A program made the translations under genes and the position numbers. This document shows positions 1 to 6,275 of a stretch of DNA of 13,369 nt, one piece after another. Location: contig JAKANW010000024.1 of NCBI GenBank assembly GCA_021823555.1, positions 1-13,369 of the forward strand. The letters are read 5' to 3'. How positions within the stretch are numbered: the first letter of the stretch is position 1; every line of letters begins with the position of its first letter. The stretch is from Chloroflexota bacterium (GTDB lineage: Bacteria; Chloroflexota; Anaerolineae; Anaerolineales; Villigracilaceae). The notes beneath the pieces are model-generated. The model was not told the origin of the DNA. It worked only from the letters and a program-made list of their open reading frames with translations, and did no database searches.

Positions 1-112
1 ACACCTCTGTAAAATATTGGTCATAGATGGCACCGATAGACTGCGAGTCAAACTCCCGCAGTCCAGCCAGTGCGCGTCGTTCATCGTAGTTCAACATCGG
101 CTGAACAGTCAT
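1..112 (-). CDS. N-terminal fragment of a sigma-70 family (probably ECF) sigma factor
   Basis: Only the first 37 codons lie in the window; the gene continues past the left edge. The protein begins MTVQPMLNYDERRALAGL and continues REFDSQSIGAIYDQYFTEV. The pattern of a hydrophobic/charged helix, then F-D-x-x-x-(I/L)-x-x-(I/L)-Y-D-x-Y-(F/Y), matches the start of sigma-70 region 2 in ECF-type factors of Chloroflexota, where it normally leads into a V-Y-R-(Y/F) segment. The start is uncertain. ATG at 112 has no clear Shine-Dalgarno sequence, and a second in-frame ATG at 97 is possible. The frame is also open further upstream. ECF factors direct RNA polymerase to small envelope or stress regulons. 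The DUF5666 lipoprotein upstream on the same strand is a frequent neighbour of such factors and could be part of its regulon. The call rests on pattern recognition of a short fragment. Confidence 0.55.
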   Translation of the reverse strand, partial: MTVQPMLNYDERRALAGLREFDSQSIGAIYDQYFTEV

Positions 113-445
113 CCCGAACAATGAAATGGTTGCTTCCGCTTTCACACCAAGTAAATATACATCTTCCCCCGGCGACTTGAAAGCCGCCGGGGTGTAAGCG
201 AACGGGTTTACACATAAACAAGATTGTCGTCCGAACCGCCAGCATTTCTGGTACGCTGTAGTTGAAATGGATGCTGTCGGGTAGGGTATTGTCATGTTAC
301 TACCAGCCAATTGCTCGATCTCACAGGAGTCTACCTCTCTACCAGATAAGCCAGTGGAAGTTAGGCAATCGTTATTATTTCCAATGCAGGCTGTTCCACA
401 GGTAAGGCTACAACATCATAAATATGTTGCCAGGAATATCCATTG
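113..445. other. Intergenic stretch without a recognisable gene
   Basis: About 330 bases between the sigma-factor fragment and the 92-bp element. I see no credible coding frame. It holds one GC-rich hairpin (167-192) and a short imperfect repeat beside it (GTGTAA near 192-197, TTACAC near 208-213). On the minus strand it also holds the presumed former 3' end of the DUF5666 gene: with the mobile element removed, the frame would stop at 408-410. No promoter for the sigma factor could be assigned with confidence. Confidence 0.5.
167..192. repeat. GC-rich hairpin, REP-like
   Basis: An exact 8-bp inverted repeat: CCCCGGCG at 167-174 pairs with CGCCGGGG at 185-192 around a 10-base loop. No run of T follows on either strand, so it is not a convincing intrinsic terminator. 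It lies just upstream of the sigma-factor start on the minus strand. It may be a REP-like palindrome or a leader structure, but a single copy does not decide this. Confidence 0.4.
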
Positions 446-537
446 TCAGTAGTTCACGAAAACGTAGTAACGACTTCAGTCGTTCGGGTAAAAAGCGACT
501 GAAGTCGCCACTACGAAGCCCTTTCGTGAAGTACTGA
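446..537 (-). mobile_element. 92-bp palindromic MITE/REP-like element, copy A
   Basis: This segment is the exact reverse complement of 11594-11685. The ends are imperfect inverted repeats (TCAGTAGTTCACGAAA on the left; the right end read inward is TCAGTACTTCACGAAA, one mismatch in 16). Inside, CGACTTCAGTCG and CGACTGAAGTCG are reverse complements of each other and each is nearly self-palindromic. The element can therefore fold as one long hairpin or as two small ones. It is flanked by TTG at 443-445 and TTG at 538-540, a candidate 3-bp target duplication. It has no coding capacity for a transposase, so movement would need one acting in trans. It overlaps the 3' end of the DUF5666 gene and supplies that gene's stop codon. 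Confidence 0.8.
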
Positions 538-1240
538 TTGTTAACTGTTTTCCTGCTTTCACGCTACCCAAGAATAACTTCGCGGCCGCAGAAAAGCCAG
601 CACTGGAAGATGCATCGGGAGTTTCGGAAGGATTAGGCGTTTCCGATGGGTCGGGAGTGTCCGACGGCTCGACGGTCTGAGACGGTTCAGGGGTATCAGA
701 CGGTTCCACAGTCTGAGATGGGTCAGGGGTATCAGATGGTTCCACAGTCTGGGATGGGTCAGGGGTATCAGATGGTTCCACAGTCTGGGATGGGTCAGGG
801 GTATCAGATGGTTCCACAGTCTGGGATGGGTCAGGGGTATCTGACGGTTCAGCGGTCTCGGAGGGTCCGGGCGTTTCCGACGGTTCGACCGTGGCAGATG
901 GGTCGGACGTTTCGGTCGCGCTATTTGGCGAATAAGGTTTAACACTGGTCGCCACGATCATGCCATCAAGCCCGGCTTTACCTTCAACTCTTATCGTATC
1001 GCCGACCTGGATGTTGGAACTCACGAGACTCGCATCCACTGAGACGGTCTTACCACCGACCACCCATTGGTTGCCGTTCATGGTTTCAACCATACCGGTA
1101 AAAGCTACAGTATCGGCCTGTACCTTTGGAGCACCAGACCGTCCTGTGGCTAGAGATGGGATTGCGCCGCTGCAAGCACTGAGCGAATAAACGGCTACCA
1201 TCAGCACAGACAATACTACATATCGCATTGACTTTTTCAT
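476..1240 (-). CDS. DUF5666-domain lipoprotein with Pro/Ser/Thr repeat linker
   Basis: The 254-residue protein has a lipoprotein signal peptide: K2-K3, a hydrophobic stretch 7-18, and lipobox LSAC with the acylated Cys at 23. Residues ~44-103 resemble DUF5666 (F-T-G-x-V-E..., W-V-V-G-G, V-G-D-x-I-x-V-E-G, D-G-x-I-V-A), a small predicted beta domain of unknown function in secreted proteins. Residues ~110-210 are an acidic P-S-(E/D)-T-P linker built from a 12-residue repeat, followed by a short tail. The start at 1240 is supported by a GAGGAG ribosome site about 8 bases upstream. The last 20 residues (235-254) and the stop are encoded by the inserted 92-bp element. Without the element and one target copy, the frame would read 11 further codons after Thr234 and stop. 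The present C-terminus is therefore probably secondary. The role is unknown; the nearby sigma factor suggests an envelope regulon. Confidence 0.75.
   Translation of the reverse strand: MKKSMRYVVLSVLMVAVYSLSACSGAIPSLATGRSGAPKVQADTVAFTGMVETMNGNQWVVGGKTVSVDASLVSSNIQVGDTIRVEGKAGLDGMIVATSVKPYSPNSATETSDPSATVEPSETPGPSETAEPSDTPDPSQTVEPSDTPDPSQTVEPSDTPDPSQTVEPSDTPDPSQTVEPSDTPEPSQTVEPSDTPDPSETPNPSETPDASSSAGFSAAAKLFLGSVKAGKQLTISTSRKGFVVATSVAFYPND
666..845 (-). repeat. 36-bp tandem repeat, five units, in the linker of the DUF5666 lipoprotein
   Basis: Units start at 666, 702, 738, 774 and 810 and differ by only a few bases. Degenerate relatives extend on both sides (about 646-905). Each unit encodes 12 residues of the type PSDTPDPSQTVE. 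The period is a multiple of three, so gain or loss of a unit keeps the frame. The central units are nearly identical, which points to recent expansion or homogenisation. The repeats are contiguous with no spacers, so this is not a CRISPR array. Confidence 0.9.
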
Positions 1241-1277
1241 TTAAATCTCCTCATGAAATAAGAATGGTTACATCCTA

Positions 1278-1305
1278 TTAGTCGCCCAGACCTTAAAAAA
1301 GTTAC
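1278..1305 (-). promoter_or_regulatory. Candidate ECF-sigma promoter of the DUF5666 lipoprotein gene
   Basis: On the minus strand GTAACTT (1305-1299) is followed after 14 bases by CGACTAA (1284-1278). The ATG lies about 38 bases downstream. An AAC-containing -35 box with a T-rich start to the spacer and a CGTC/CGAC-type -10 box is the usual form of ECF-sigma promoters. The neighbouring ECF-like gene makes a regulatory link plausible but unproven. A sigma-A type TTGACA/TATAAT pair was not seen here. Confidence 0.4.
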
Positions 1306-1308
1306 GAG

Positions 1309-1343
1309 AAAAAAAGAAAGGCCGCCTTTTTCGACGGTCTTTC
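1309..1343 (-). terminator. Intrinsic terminator of the phospholipase D-like gene
   Basis: On the minus strand a 9-bp stem (GAAAGACCG pairing with CGGCCTTTC, one mismatch; 1343-1335 with 1324-1316) is followed directly by seven T (1315-1309). It lies about 55 bases downstream of the stop of the PLD-like gene and just upstream of the candidate promoter of the next gene, so it separates the two transcription units. Confidence 0.8.
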
Positions 1344-1398
1344 CGAAGATCATGATGGGACTGGATTGGGAATCTGGCCCGGGGTTCCTTGAAAACTG

Positions 1399-2523
1399 CT
1401 AGGGTGTAGCCTGGTTATATACACGTTGGAATTCAGCCAGATACTGCGCTGCGATGGTCGAATCGTAAATCACAACCACATTCTCATCGTTGCGCGTCTC
1501 GGCGCTATTGGTAAAGTTGTATGAACCTGCGACCACCACCTGTCCGTCAATGATGATGACCTTGTGGTGCATTAACCCCGGATTGCCATCCCGCCGCACA
1601 TCGAGGCCGGCCTGGCGGAACGGATCGAACTCGGTACCGATATTGCTGCCGATCTGGCCAGAATCCATTACACCCTCCACAGTCACCCCTGCCTCGGCTC
1701 GTTGGCGAATGGCCTCGGCCAGCGGGTCAGATGTGAACGAATACGCCATGAAGTAAATGTTCTGCTGGGCATTGTTGATCAGGTCGAGCAGGCTGTTGGC
1801 AACCTGGTCGTCAGGCGAGAAATAGATGTCGAGCGGGACGCCATTGATCGTCACGCGTGGATACGGCGTGGCAGCCACTGTATCGGGACCGAACTTATCG
1901 TCCACGAACATCTCTTTGAATTCAGTGGAATAGTCCTCCGCCACCTTCACAGAACGGATGCGGATCAGGTTATTGTTGTCGCTGTACGCGCCGGTATCGG
2001 TGAAATTCATCGAACCGGTCCAGACCTCGGAATTGTCAATCACGATAAATTTATCGTGCATCAAGCCTTCGCGGCGGTCGCCCAAAACCGGGATGCCCGC
2101 ATCAATCAATTTTTGCGGATCGGCGCGATCCAGGTTGTCACTTTCCATGACCACGCGCACCTGCACACCGCGCTCATACGCATGGATGAGCGCATCCCGG
2201 ACGCTGTTCAGGCTCAGGCTGTAGATAGCCGCGTCCACACTGAGGCGCGCCTCGTCAATCGCTGCCGCCAGCGGTACATCCGGACCGCCCGTCTTTTGAG
2301 CAGCAAAGGGGCTGGTGGGATTGGTGAAATACAATTCAAACCACGACTCTTTCACGCCATACGCGGCAGGCAGGGATACATCGGTCAGAACGGGAGCGGA
2401 AGACACCTGCGCAGTAGATGTGACCAGCGCATCCGGCAGCGGCGTTGAAACTTGAGGCAGCGGGCTGCAAGCGGAAAAGAGAAGAACAACAAGCAGGAGT
2501 GCAAGACGCAGGTTCTGTTTCAT
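1399..2523 (-). CDS. Phospholipase D-like lipoprotein with two HKD motifs
   Basis: The 374-residue protein has a lipoprotein signal (hydrophobic 6-16, FSAC with Cys19), so it should be anchored on the outer face of the membrane. It has two PLD domains. The first HxKxxxxD motif is H156-K158-D163 followed by G-S-x-N-F-T at 170-175; the second is H319-K321-D326 followed by the same G-S-x-N-F-T pattern at 333-338. Both catalytic sets are complete, so a phosphodiesterase acting through a phosphohistidine intermediate is expected. The substrate (phospholipid or nucleic acid) cannot be told; small secreted two-HKD proteins of this kind include Nuc-type nucleases and PLDs. A GAGGA ribosome site precedes ATG 2523. 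Upstream, AACT (2581-2578) and CGTA (2563-2560), 14 bases apart, weakly resemble the ECF-type boxes before the DUF5666 gene. The gene is divergent from murJ and ends at a good terminator. Confidence 0.88.
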   Translation of the reverse strand: MKQNLRLALLLVVLLFSACSPLPQVSTPLPDALVTSTAQVSSAPVLTDVSLPAAYGVKESWFELYFTNPTSPFAAQKTGGPDVPLAAAIDEARLSVDAAIYSLSLNSVRDALIHAYERGVQVRVVMESDNLDRADPQKLIDAGIPVLGDRREGLMHDKFIVIDNSEVWTGSMNFTDTGAYSDNNNLIRIRSVKVAEDYSTEFKEMFVDDKFGPDTVAATPYPRVTINGVPLDIYFSPDDQVANSLLDLINNAQQNIYFMAYSFTSDPLAEAIRQRAEAGVTVEGVMDSGQIGSNIGTEFDPFRQAGLDVRRDGNPGLMHHKVIIIDGQVVVAGSYNFTNSAETRNDENVVVIYDSTIAAQYLAEFQRVYNQATP

Positions 2524-2612
2524 CGTATGATCCTCATCAAAGTTCCAGTTGGAAATTTCTACGAAAATGTTTCAAAGAGTTAACAAGTCCCGGAGACAAA
2601 ATTATAGCACGG

Positions 2613-2639
2613 TTGTTCGAGAGACATTGGCTGTATAAT
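2613..2639 (+). promoter_or_regulatory. Promoter of murJ, with perfect -10 box close to the start codon
   Basis: TATAAT at 2634-2639 matches the consensus exactly. A weak -35 candidate, TTGTTC (2613-2618), is 15 bases upstream. Only 8 bases separate the -10 box from ATG 2648, so transcription would begin at or within about two bases of the start codon. No Shine-Dalgarno sequence precedes the ATG, which fits leaderless translation. Confidence 0.6.
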
Positions 2640-2647
2640 CCCATTCC

Positions 2648-4222
2648 ATGAACCCGGACAACGCCAATCGCCAGATCGCCCGCGCCGCGGGCACCGTCAT
2701 GTTCGCTTTTGTGTTGAGCAACCTGATCGGACTCTTCCGCCAGATTTTGATCTCACGGGCTTTTGGCACAGACGCCGCACTGGATGCCTTCTACGCTGCC
2801 TCCACCTACCCGGATTTGATCTTCAACCTGGTGGCAGGCGGCGCACTTTCCTCTGCTTTTATTCCCACCTTCACAGGCTTGATCGCAAAAGAAGAACGCG
2901 CCGCCGCATGGAAACTGGCCTCATCCATCGTTAACTTGATCCTGGTGGTCTTAAGCCTGCTGAGCATCGTCTCGGCGATCTTCGCCCCACAGATCATCCG
3001 CTGCGTTCTGGCGCGCGGTTTCCCGGCAGGCCAACAGGCGCTGGCCGCCTCGCTGCTGCGCATCCTTTTGATCGCGCCCGCCATCTTCGGCGTAAGCGGC
3101 CTGTTGATGGGCATCCTCAATACACACCAACGCTTCCTGCTGCCCGGGCTTGCACCGAGCATGTACTGGATCGGCATGATCTTCGGCGTGATATTTCTGG
3201 TTCCCTGCATGGGAATCTTTGGGCTTGCCTGGGGTGCGGTATTAGGGGCAGCTTTCCACCTGGCCGTGCAGATCCCTGACCTGCTTAAATTACCAGCCAT
3301 TCGTTATCTTCCCAGCCTCGGCCTGGACAACCCGGCAGTGCGCGAAGTTGGGCGCTTGATGGGGCCGCGGCTGCTGGGCGTGGCCGTGGTGCAGCTCAAC
3401 TTCGTGGTCAACGTCAGCATTGCCAGCGGCTTGCCGGAGGGTTCGCTTTCCGCCATCAAGAACGCCTGGATGATCATGACCATGCCGCAGGTGGTCATTG
3501 CACAGGCAATCGCCATCGCAGCCTTGCCGACTTTTTCGGCGCAGGTGGCGCGCGGCCAACACGGCGAAATGCGTTCATCCCTGGCCGCCACCTTGCGCGG
3601 CGTGATCCTGCTCTCCCTACCCGCCACAATTGGGCTGATCTTGTTGAGCAAACCTGTCATCGCGGCCCTGTTGCAGCGCGGCGCGTTCGACGCCCATTCC
3701 ACCGATTTGGTGGCCTGGGCTTTGCTGTGGTATACCGCCGGCTTGGTAGGGCATTCCATCGTTGAGATTCTGTCGCGCGCTTTTTATGCCCTGCACGATA
3801 CCAAGACACCCGTCCTGGTCGGCTCGATTGCCATGGGCTTGAACGTGGTCTTCAGTTTTGGGTTTGCCTGGCTGTTCACCCAGGTCGGCTGGATGCCGCA
3901 CGGCGGGCTGGCCCTGGCCAATTCCCTGGCAACCGCGCTCGAAGGGACAGCGCTCTTCGTGCTCATGCGCCGGCGCTTGGAAGGCATTGAAGGCGCGTCC
4001 GTAGCCGATGGCACACTGCGCGCGGCTGTCGCGTCGCTGGGGATGGGGATTGGCCTGATGGTCTGGGTGCAGCTATTCGGGAGTCTGAACCGCTGGCTGG
4101 TCGCGCTGGGCGGCGTAGCCCTTGGGGGACTCATCTATGCCCTGGGGATGTGGATCCTGAAAGTCCCCGAAATAAAAATGCTCACCCATGCGGTGAGCAG
4201 CCGTCTCAAGCGATTGGCTTAG
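2648..4222 (+). CDS. murJ: MurJ/MviN-family lipid II flippase (divergent)
   Basis: The 524-residue polytopic membrane protein is of normal MurJ length, with many hydrophobic segments spread over the whole chain. Family hallmarks include SRAFG-x5-DAFYA (36-50), GGALSSAFIPTF (64-75), LLQRGAFD (341-348), and RAFYALHDTKTPV (377-389). MurJ flips lipid-linked peptidoglycan precursor across the cytoplasmic membrane. An ungapped by-eye alignment to the E. coli N-terminus shows R24 and D39 kept (R31, D46), but R18 replaced by N25 and R52 by F59; R270 appears replaced by M275. These cavity residues are important in E. coli MurJ, so substrate or mechanism may differ, and a related MOP-superfamily lipid-linked sugar flippase is possible. 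The start lacks a Shine-Dalgarno and sits just after a TATAAT box. The 3' end contains the terminator of the convergent operon, and its TAG overlaps that operon's TAA. Confidence 0.88.
   Translation: MNPDNANRQIARAAGTVMFAFVLSNLIGLFRQILISRAFGTDAALDAFYAASTYPDLIFNLVAGGALSSAFIPTFTGLIAKEERAAAWKLASSIVNLILVVLSLLSIVSAIFAPQIIRCVLARGFPAGQQALAASLLRILLIAPAIFGVSGLLMGILNTHQRFLLPGLAPSMYWIGMIFGVIFLVPCMGIFGLAWGAVLGAAFHLAVQIPDLLKLPAIRYLPSLGLDNPAVREVGRLMGPRLLGVAVVQLNFVVNVSIASGLPEGSLSAIKNAWMIMTMPQVVIAQAIAIAALPTFSAQVARGQHGEMRSSLAATLRGVILLSLPATIGLILLSKPVIAALLQRGAFDAHSTDLVAWALLWYTAGLVGHSIVEILSRAFYALHDTKTPVLVGSIAMGLNVVFSFGFAWLFTQVGWMPHGGLALANSLATALEGTALFVLMRRRLEGIEGASVADGTLRAAVASLGMGIGLMVWVQLFGSLNRWLVALGGVALGGLIYALGMWILKVPEIKMLTHAVSSRLKRLA
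4172..4199 (-). terminator. Intrinsic terminator of the xseA-xseB-DUF212 operon, inside murJ
   Basis: A perfect 8-bp stem (TGCTCACC 4179-4186 with GGTGAGCA 4192-4199) has a 5-base loop. On the minus strand it is followed by TTTTTA (4178-4173). It lies about 20 bases downstream of the DUF212 stop on that strand. The same bases are murJ coding sequence (about codons 509-517). There is no T-run on the plus side, so it should act on minus-strand transcription only. Confidence 0.75.
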
Positions 4223-4671
4223 TGCCACTTCATCCACATCAGGGTGGATACAATAATACCCAGCAAGACGCCGCCTGCCACTTCGAGCGGTGTGTGGCCA
4301 ATCACCTCGCGCAGTTCCTCCTCGCTCCAGACGTGACCGCGCAGTAATTCTTCAAACAGCACGTTGATCCGCTCGGCGTGCATGCCAGCCTGGCGGCGCA
4401 CGCCCGTCGCATCATAAATGACGACCATGCTGATCGCAACGGCCATCGCAAAGAGCGGGCTATCGAACCCAATGTGCAGGCCAATGGATTGCGTGGCGCC
4501 GACCATCAGGGCCGAGTGCGAACTGGGCATCCCGCCCGCCGCCATCAGCATGGCCCAGTTCCAGCGGTGCGAACGCAAATATTCGAACGGCAATTTCAAA
4601 CCTTGCGCCAGCAACCAGGCAACCACTGCCGAGATCAGAACCTTGTTTTGAAAAATGGCAACCAGGTTCAT
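4219..4671 (-). CDS. Divergent PAP2 family protein (DUF212)
   Basis: The 150-residue protein has three or four hydrophobic segments (about 10-24, 40-47, 55-85, 128-146) and the signatures of the divergent PAP2 (acid phosphatase/vanadium haloperoxidase-related, DUF212) family. These are GGMPSSHSA (46-54), YDATGVRRQAG (86-96) and GHTPLEVAGGVLLG (125-138). The S-S-H and H-T-P elements recall PAP2 phosphatase motifs 2 and 3, but the usual K-x6-R-P motif 1 is not evident. Enzymatic activity and substrate are unknown; it should sit in the cytoplasmic membrane. Its ATG overlaps the xseB stop as ATGA (4671-4668), indicating translational coupling. Its TAA overlaps the convergent murJ TAG. Length is normal for the family. 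Confidence 0.88.
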   Translation of the reverse strand: MNLVAIFQNKVLISAVVAWLLAQGLKLPFEYLRSHRWNWAMLMAAGGMPSSHSALMVGATQSIGLHIGFDSPLFAMAVAISMVVIYDATGVRRQAGMHAERINVLFEELLRGHVWSEEELREVIGHTPLEVAGGVLLGIIVSTLMWMKWH

Positions 4672-4925
4672 GACTCATCTTCCTCGAACGGGATGACAAC
4701 CTCACCGGACAACTGCTTGACCTTGAGATGCGCGGCCTCGAGCAGGTCGCCGCAACGCGTGACCAAGGCCTGCCCCCGTTCAAACAGCCGCATCGCATCG
4801 TCCAGCGGATTCCGCGCAGCGTCCCCCTCCAGCACGCTGACGATCCCTTCCAGTTCAGCCAGGGCTTCCTCGTAACTCAACTCATCCACAGGCTTTTCGA
4901 TATTCTTCGCGGATGACTTTGTCAT
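4668..4925 (-). CDS. xseB: Exodeoxyribonuclease VII small subunit
   Basis: The 85-residue protein has the XseB signature L-S-Y-E-E-A-L-A-E-L-E-x-I-V-x-x-L-E in its first half and L-D-D-A-M-R-L-F-E-R-G-x-x-L next, then a helical C-terminus. Exonuclease VII is a cytoplasmic nuclease that degrades single-stranded DNA from both ends in a metal-independent way; several small XseB subunits bind one XseA. The start at 4925 (MTKSS...) is chosen because AGGAGA lies 4 bases upstream. A longer frame from 4955 would place that ribosome site inside the coding region and add ten residues not expected in the family. It follows xseA by 36 bases and overlaps the next gene by 4. Confidence 0.93.
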   Translation of the reverse strand: MTKSSAKNIEKPVDELSYEEALAELEGIVSVLEGDAARNPLDDAMRLFERGQALVTRCGDLLEAAHLKVKQLSGEVVIPFEEDES

Positions 4926-4961
4926 AAGTTCTCCTGAAATCCAAGATGTCTCCAAGACACA

Positions 4962-6182
4962 TCAGTTTTTTAACATTACTTCAAACTCGCCGTCACTGAC
5001 ACGGACATTCATCAAGTCAGCCGCGTCCTTGACTTTAGACACGACCCGCGCATCAGATTTGCGCGTGACGACCGCGTAACCGCGCCCCAGCACGGCCAGT
5101 GGACTCAAAGCTTCCAATCGCCGCGCCGTCCCATCGAGGCGGGTGGACTGCAATTGCATGAAGTGGTTCAAGGCCGCGCTCCCGCGCCGGGAAAGTTCAT
5201 CCACGCGCTGGCGCTCGGACAGGATCCGGCGCTGGGGGGAGAAGTATCGCAGCCGGGCGCCCAGGTCGGAGAGAGCGGCGTTGCCCACGGCCAGCAGGTT
5301 AAGGGTCGAGGAAATGAGACGGGATTGGGCATCCTGCACATAGGCCGCCAAATCCTGGATCGTGACCTGGGTAGCCAGCTCCGCTGCGGCGGTGGGAGTC
5401 GGGGCGCGCAAATCGGCGGCGAAATCGGTCAGGGTGAAATCAGTCTCGTGGCCCACACCGCTGATGACAGGCGCTTCCGAGGCCGCCACGGCCCGCACTA
5501 CACGTTCATCGTTGAAAGCCCACAAGTCTTCAATGGAACCGCCGCCGCGCGCCATGAGGATCACATCCAACTTCTGGCGATTGAGAGACTGAAGCGCGGC
5601 CACCAACGCGGGCGGCGCTTCGACGCCCTGCACAGGCGAGGGCGCCAGGATGACTTCGGCCAGCGGCAGGCGGCGGCGCAAGGTGTTGAGCATATCATGC
5701 AGGGCCGCGCCCGTGGCGGAGGTGATGATCCCGATCCTGTGTGGCAGTTCAGGGATGGGATGTTTGCGTTCGACGTCAAACAGGCCCTCGGCCTCGAGCA
5801 AGGCTTTCAGGCGCAGGAATTCCTGATATAACGCGCCTTCGCCCACAGGTCGGATCTGATCGGCGTAGAGTTGGTACTGCCCCCCGACTTCGTAGACTCC
5901 CAGTTTGCCGTGCACCGAAACGGCCAGTCCATCCTGCAAAGCCAGGCGCAAGCGGGCCGCGCCGCTCTTCCACATGACACACTTCAGCGCCGCGCCTGAA
6001 TCCTTGAGCGTGAAATATACATGCCCTGATGCGGGACGGGACAGGTTGGAAATCTCTCCCTCCACCTGGACATCCTGAAGCGTGACATCCGATTCAAGCA
6101 GGTCGCGGATGTAACGCGTCAGGGTGGTCACAGTCCACTGGACGGAAGAGAAAAGGGAGGGTTGCACGGTTAGAGGATACAC
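4962..6182 (-). CDS. xseA: Exodeoxyribonuclease VII large subunit
   Basis: The catalytic subunit of exonuclease VII, 406 residues against about 450 in E. coli, the difference lying in the coiled-coil C-terminal part. The N-terminal OB-fold (about 16-110) begins LTRYIRDLLESD and contains VEGEISNLSRPASGHVYFTLKD. The catalytic domain shows GIITSATGAALHDML (151-165), ARGGGSIEDLWAFNDE (211-226) and GVGHETDFTLTDFAADLRAPTPTAAAE (242-268), the invariant family blocks. The start is uncertain. GTG 6182 has no well-spaced Shine-Dalgarno, and the -10 box of an excellent TTGACA promoter overlaps its second and third codons. GTG at 6167 would give a leaderless 401-residue protein beginning VQPSLFSSVQW. It is the first gene of an operon with xseB and the DUF212 gene, divergent from the HIT gene. 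Confidence 0.95.
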   Translation of the reverse strand: MYPLTVQPSLFSSVQWTVTTLTRYIRDLLESDVTLQDVQVEGEISNLSRPASGHVYFTLKDSGAALKCVMWKSGAARLRLALQDGLAVSVHGKLGVYEVGGQYQLYADQIRPVGEGALYQEFLRLKALLEAEGLFDVERKHPIPELPHRIGIITSATGAALHDMLNTLRRRLPLAEVILAPSPVQGVEAPPALVAALQSLNRQKLDVILMARGGGSIEDLWAFNDERVVRAVAASEAPVISGVGHETDFTLTDFAADLRAPTPTAAAELATQVTIQDLAAYVQDAQSRLISSTLNLLAVGNAALSDLGARLRYFSPQRRILSERQRVDELSRRGSAALNHFMQLQSTRLDGTARRLEALSPLAVLGRGYAVVTRKSDARVVSKVKDAADLMNVRVSDGEFEVMLKN

Positions 6183-6202
6183 GCCTTGAGGTCGAATGTC
6201 AA
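6174..6202 (-). promoter_or_regulatory. Promoter of the xseA operon
   Basis: On the minus strand a consensus TTGACA (6202-6197) is followed after exactly 17 bases by TATCCT (6179-6174). Expected initiation is near 6167, which is the first base of an in-frame GTG codon. This supports a leaderless message and argues that the upstream GTG at 6182 may not be used. Confidence 0.6.
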
Positions 6203-6234
6203 TTGTGAAGATTTCCAGATTCGGTAAAAAGAGG

Positions 6235-6264
6235 GTTTTCGTTATCCTGCTTTTCTGCTAGAAT
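6235..6264 (+). promoter_or_regulatory. Candidate promoter of the HIT gene
   Basis: TAGAAT (6259-6264) matches five of six bases of the -10 consensus. The -35 region (GTTTTC 6235-6240, 18 bases upstream) is weak. The -10 box ends 11 bases before ATG 6276, so the leader would be about 4-5 bases, and no Shine-Dalgarno sequence is present. Confidence 0.45.
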
Positions 6265-6275
6265 TCAGTTATCCC

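Noticed and set aside
167..192. Hairpin as an intrinsic terminator of the DUF5666 gene
   Set aside because: No T-run follows the stem on either strand, and it is far from the gene's stop.
646..942. Tandem repeats as a CRISPR array, or the plus-strand open frame across them as a gene
   Set aside because: The units are contiguous without spacers and have a 36-base period in frame with the minus-strand lipoprotein. The plus-strand frame is a by-product of the repeat.
4926..4955. Longer xseB start at 4955
   Set aside because: It would put the AGGAGA ribosome site inside the gene and add ten residues not expected in XseB.
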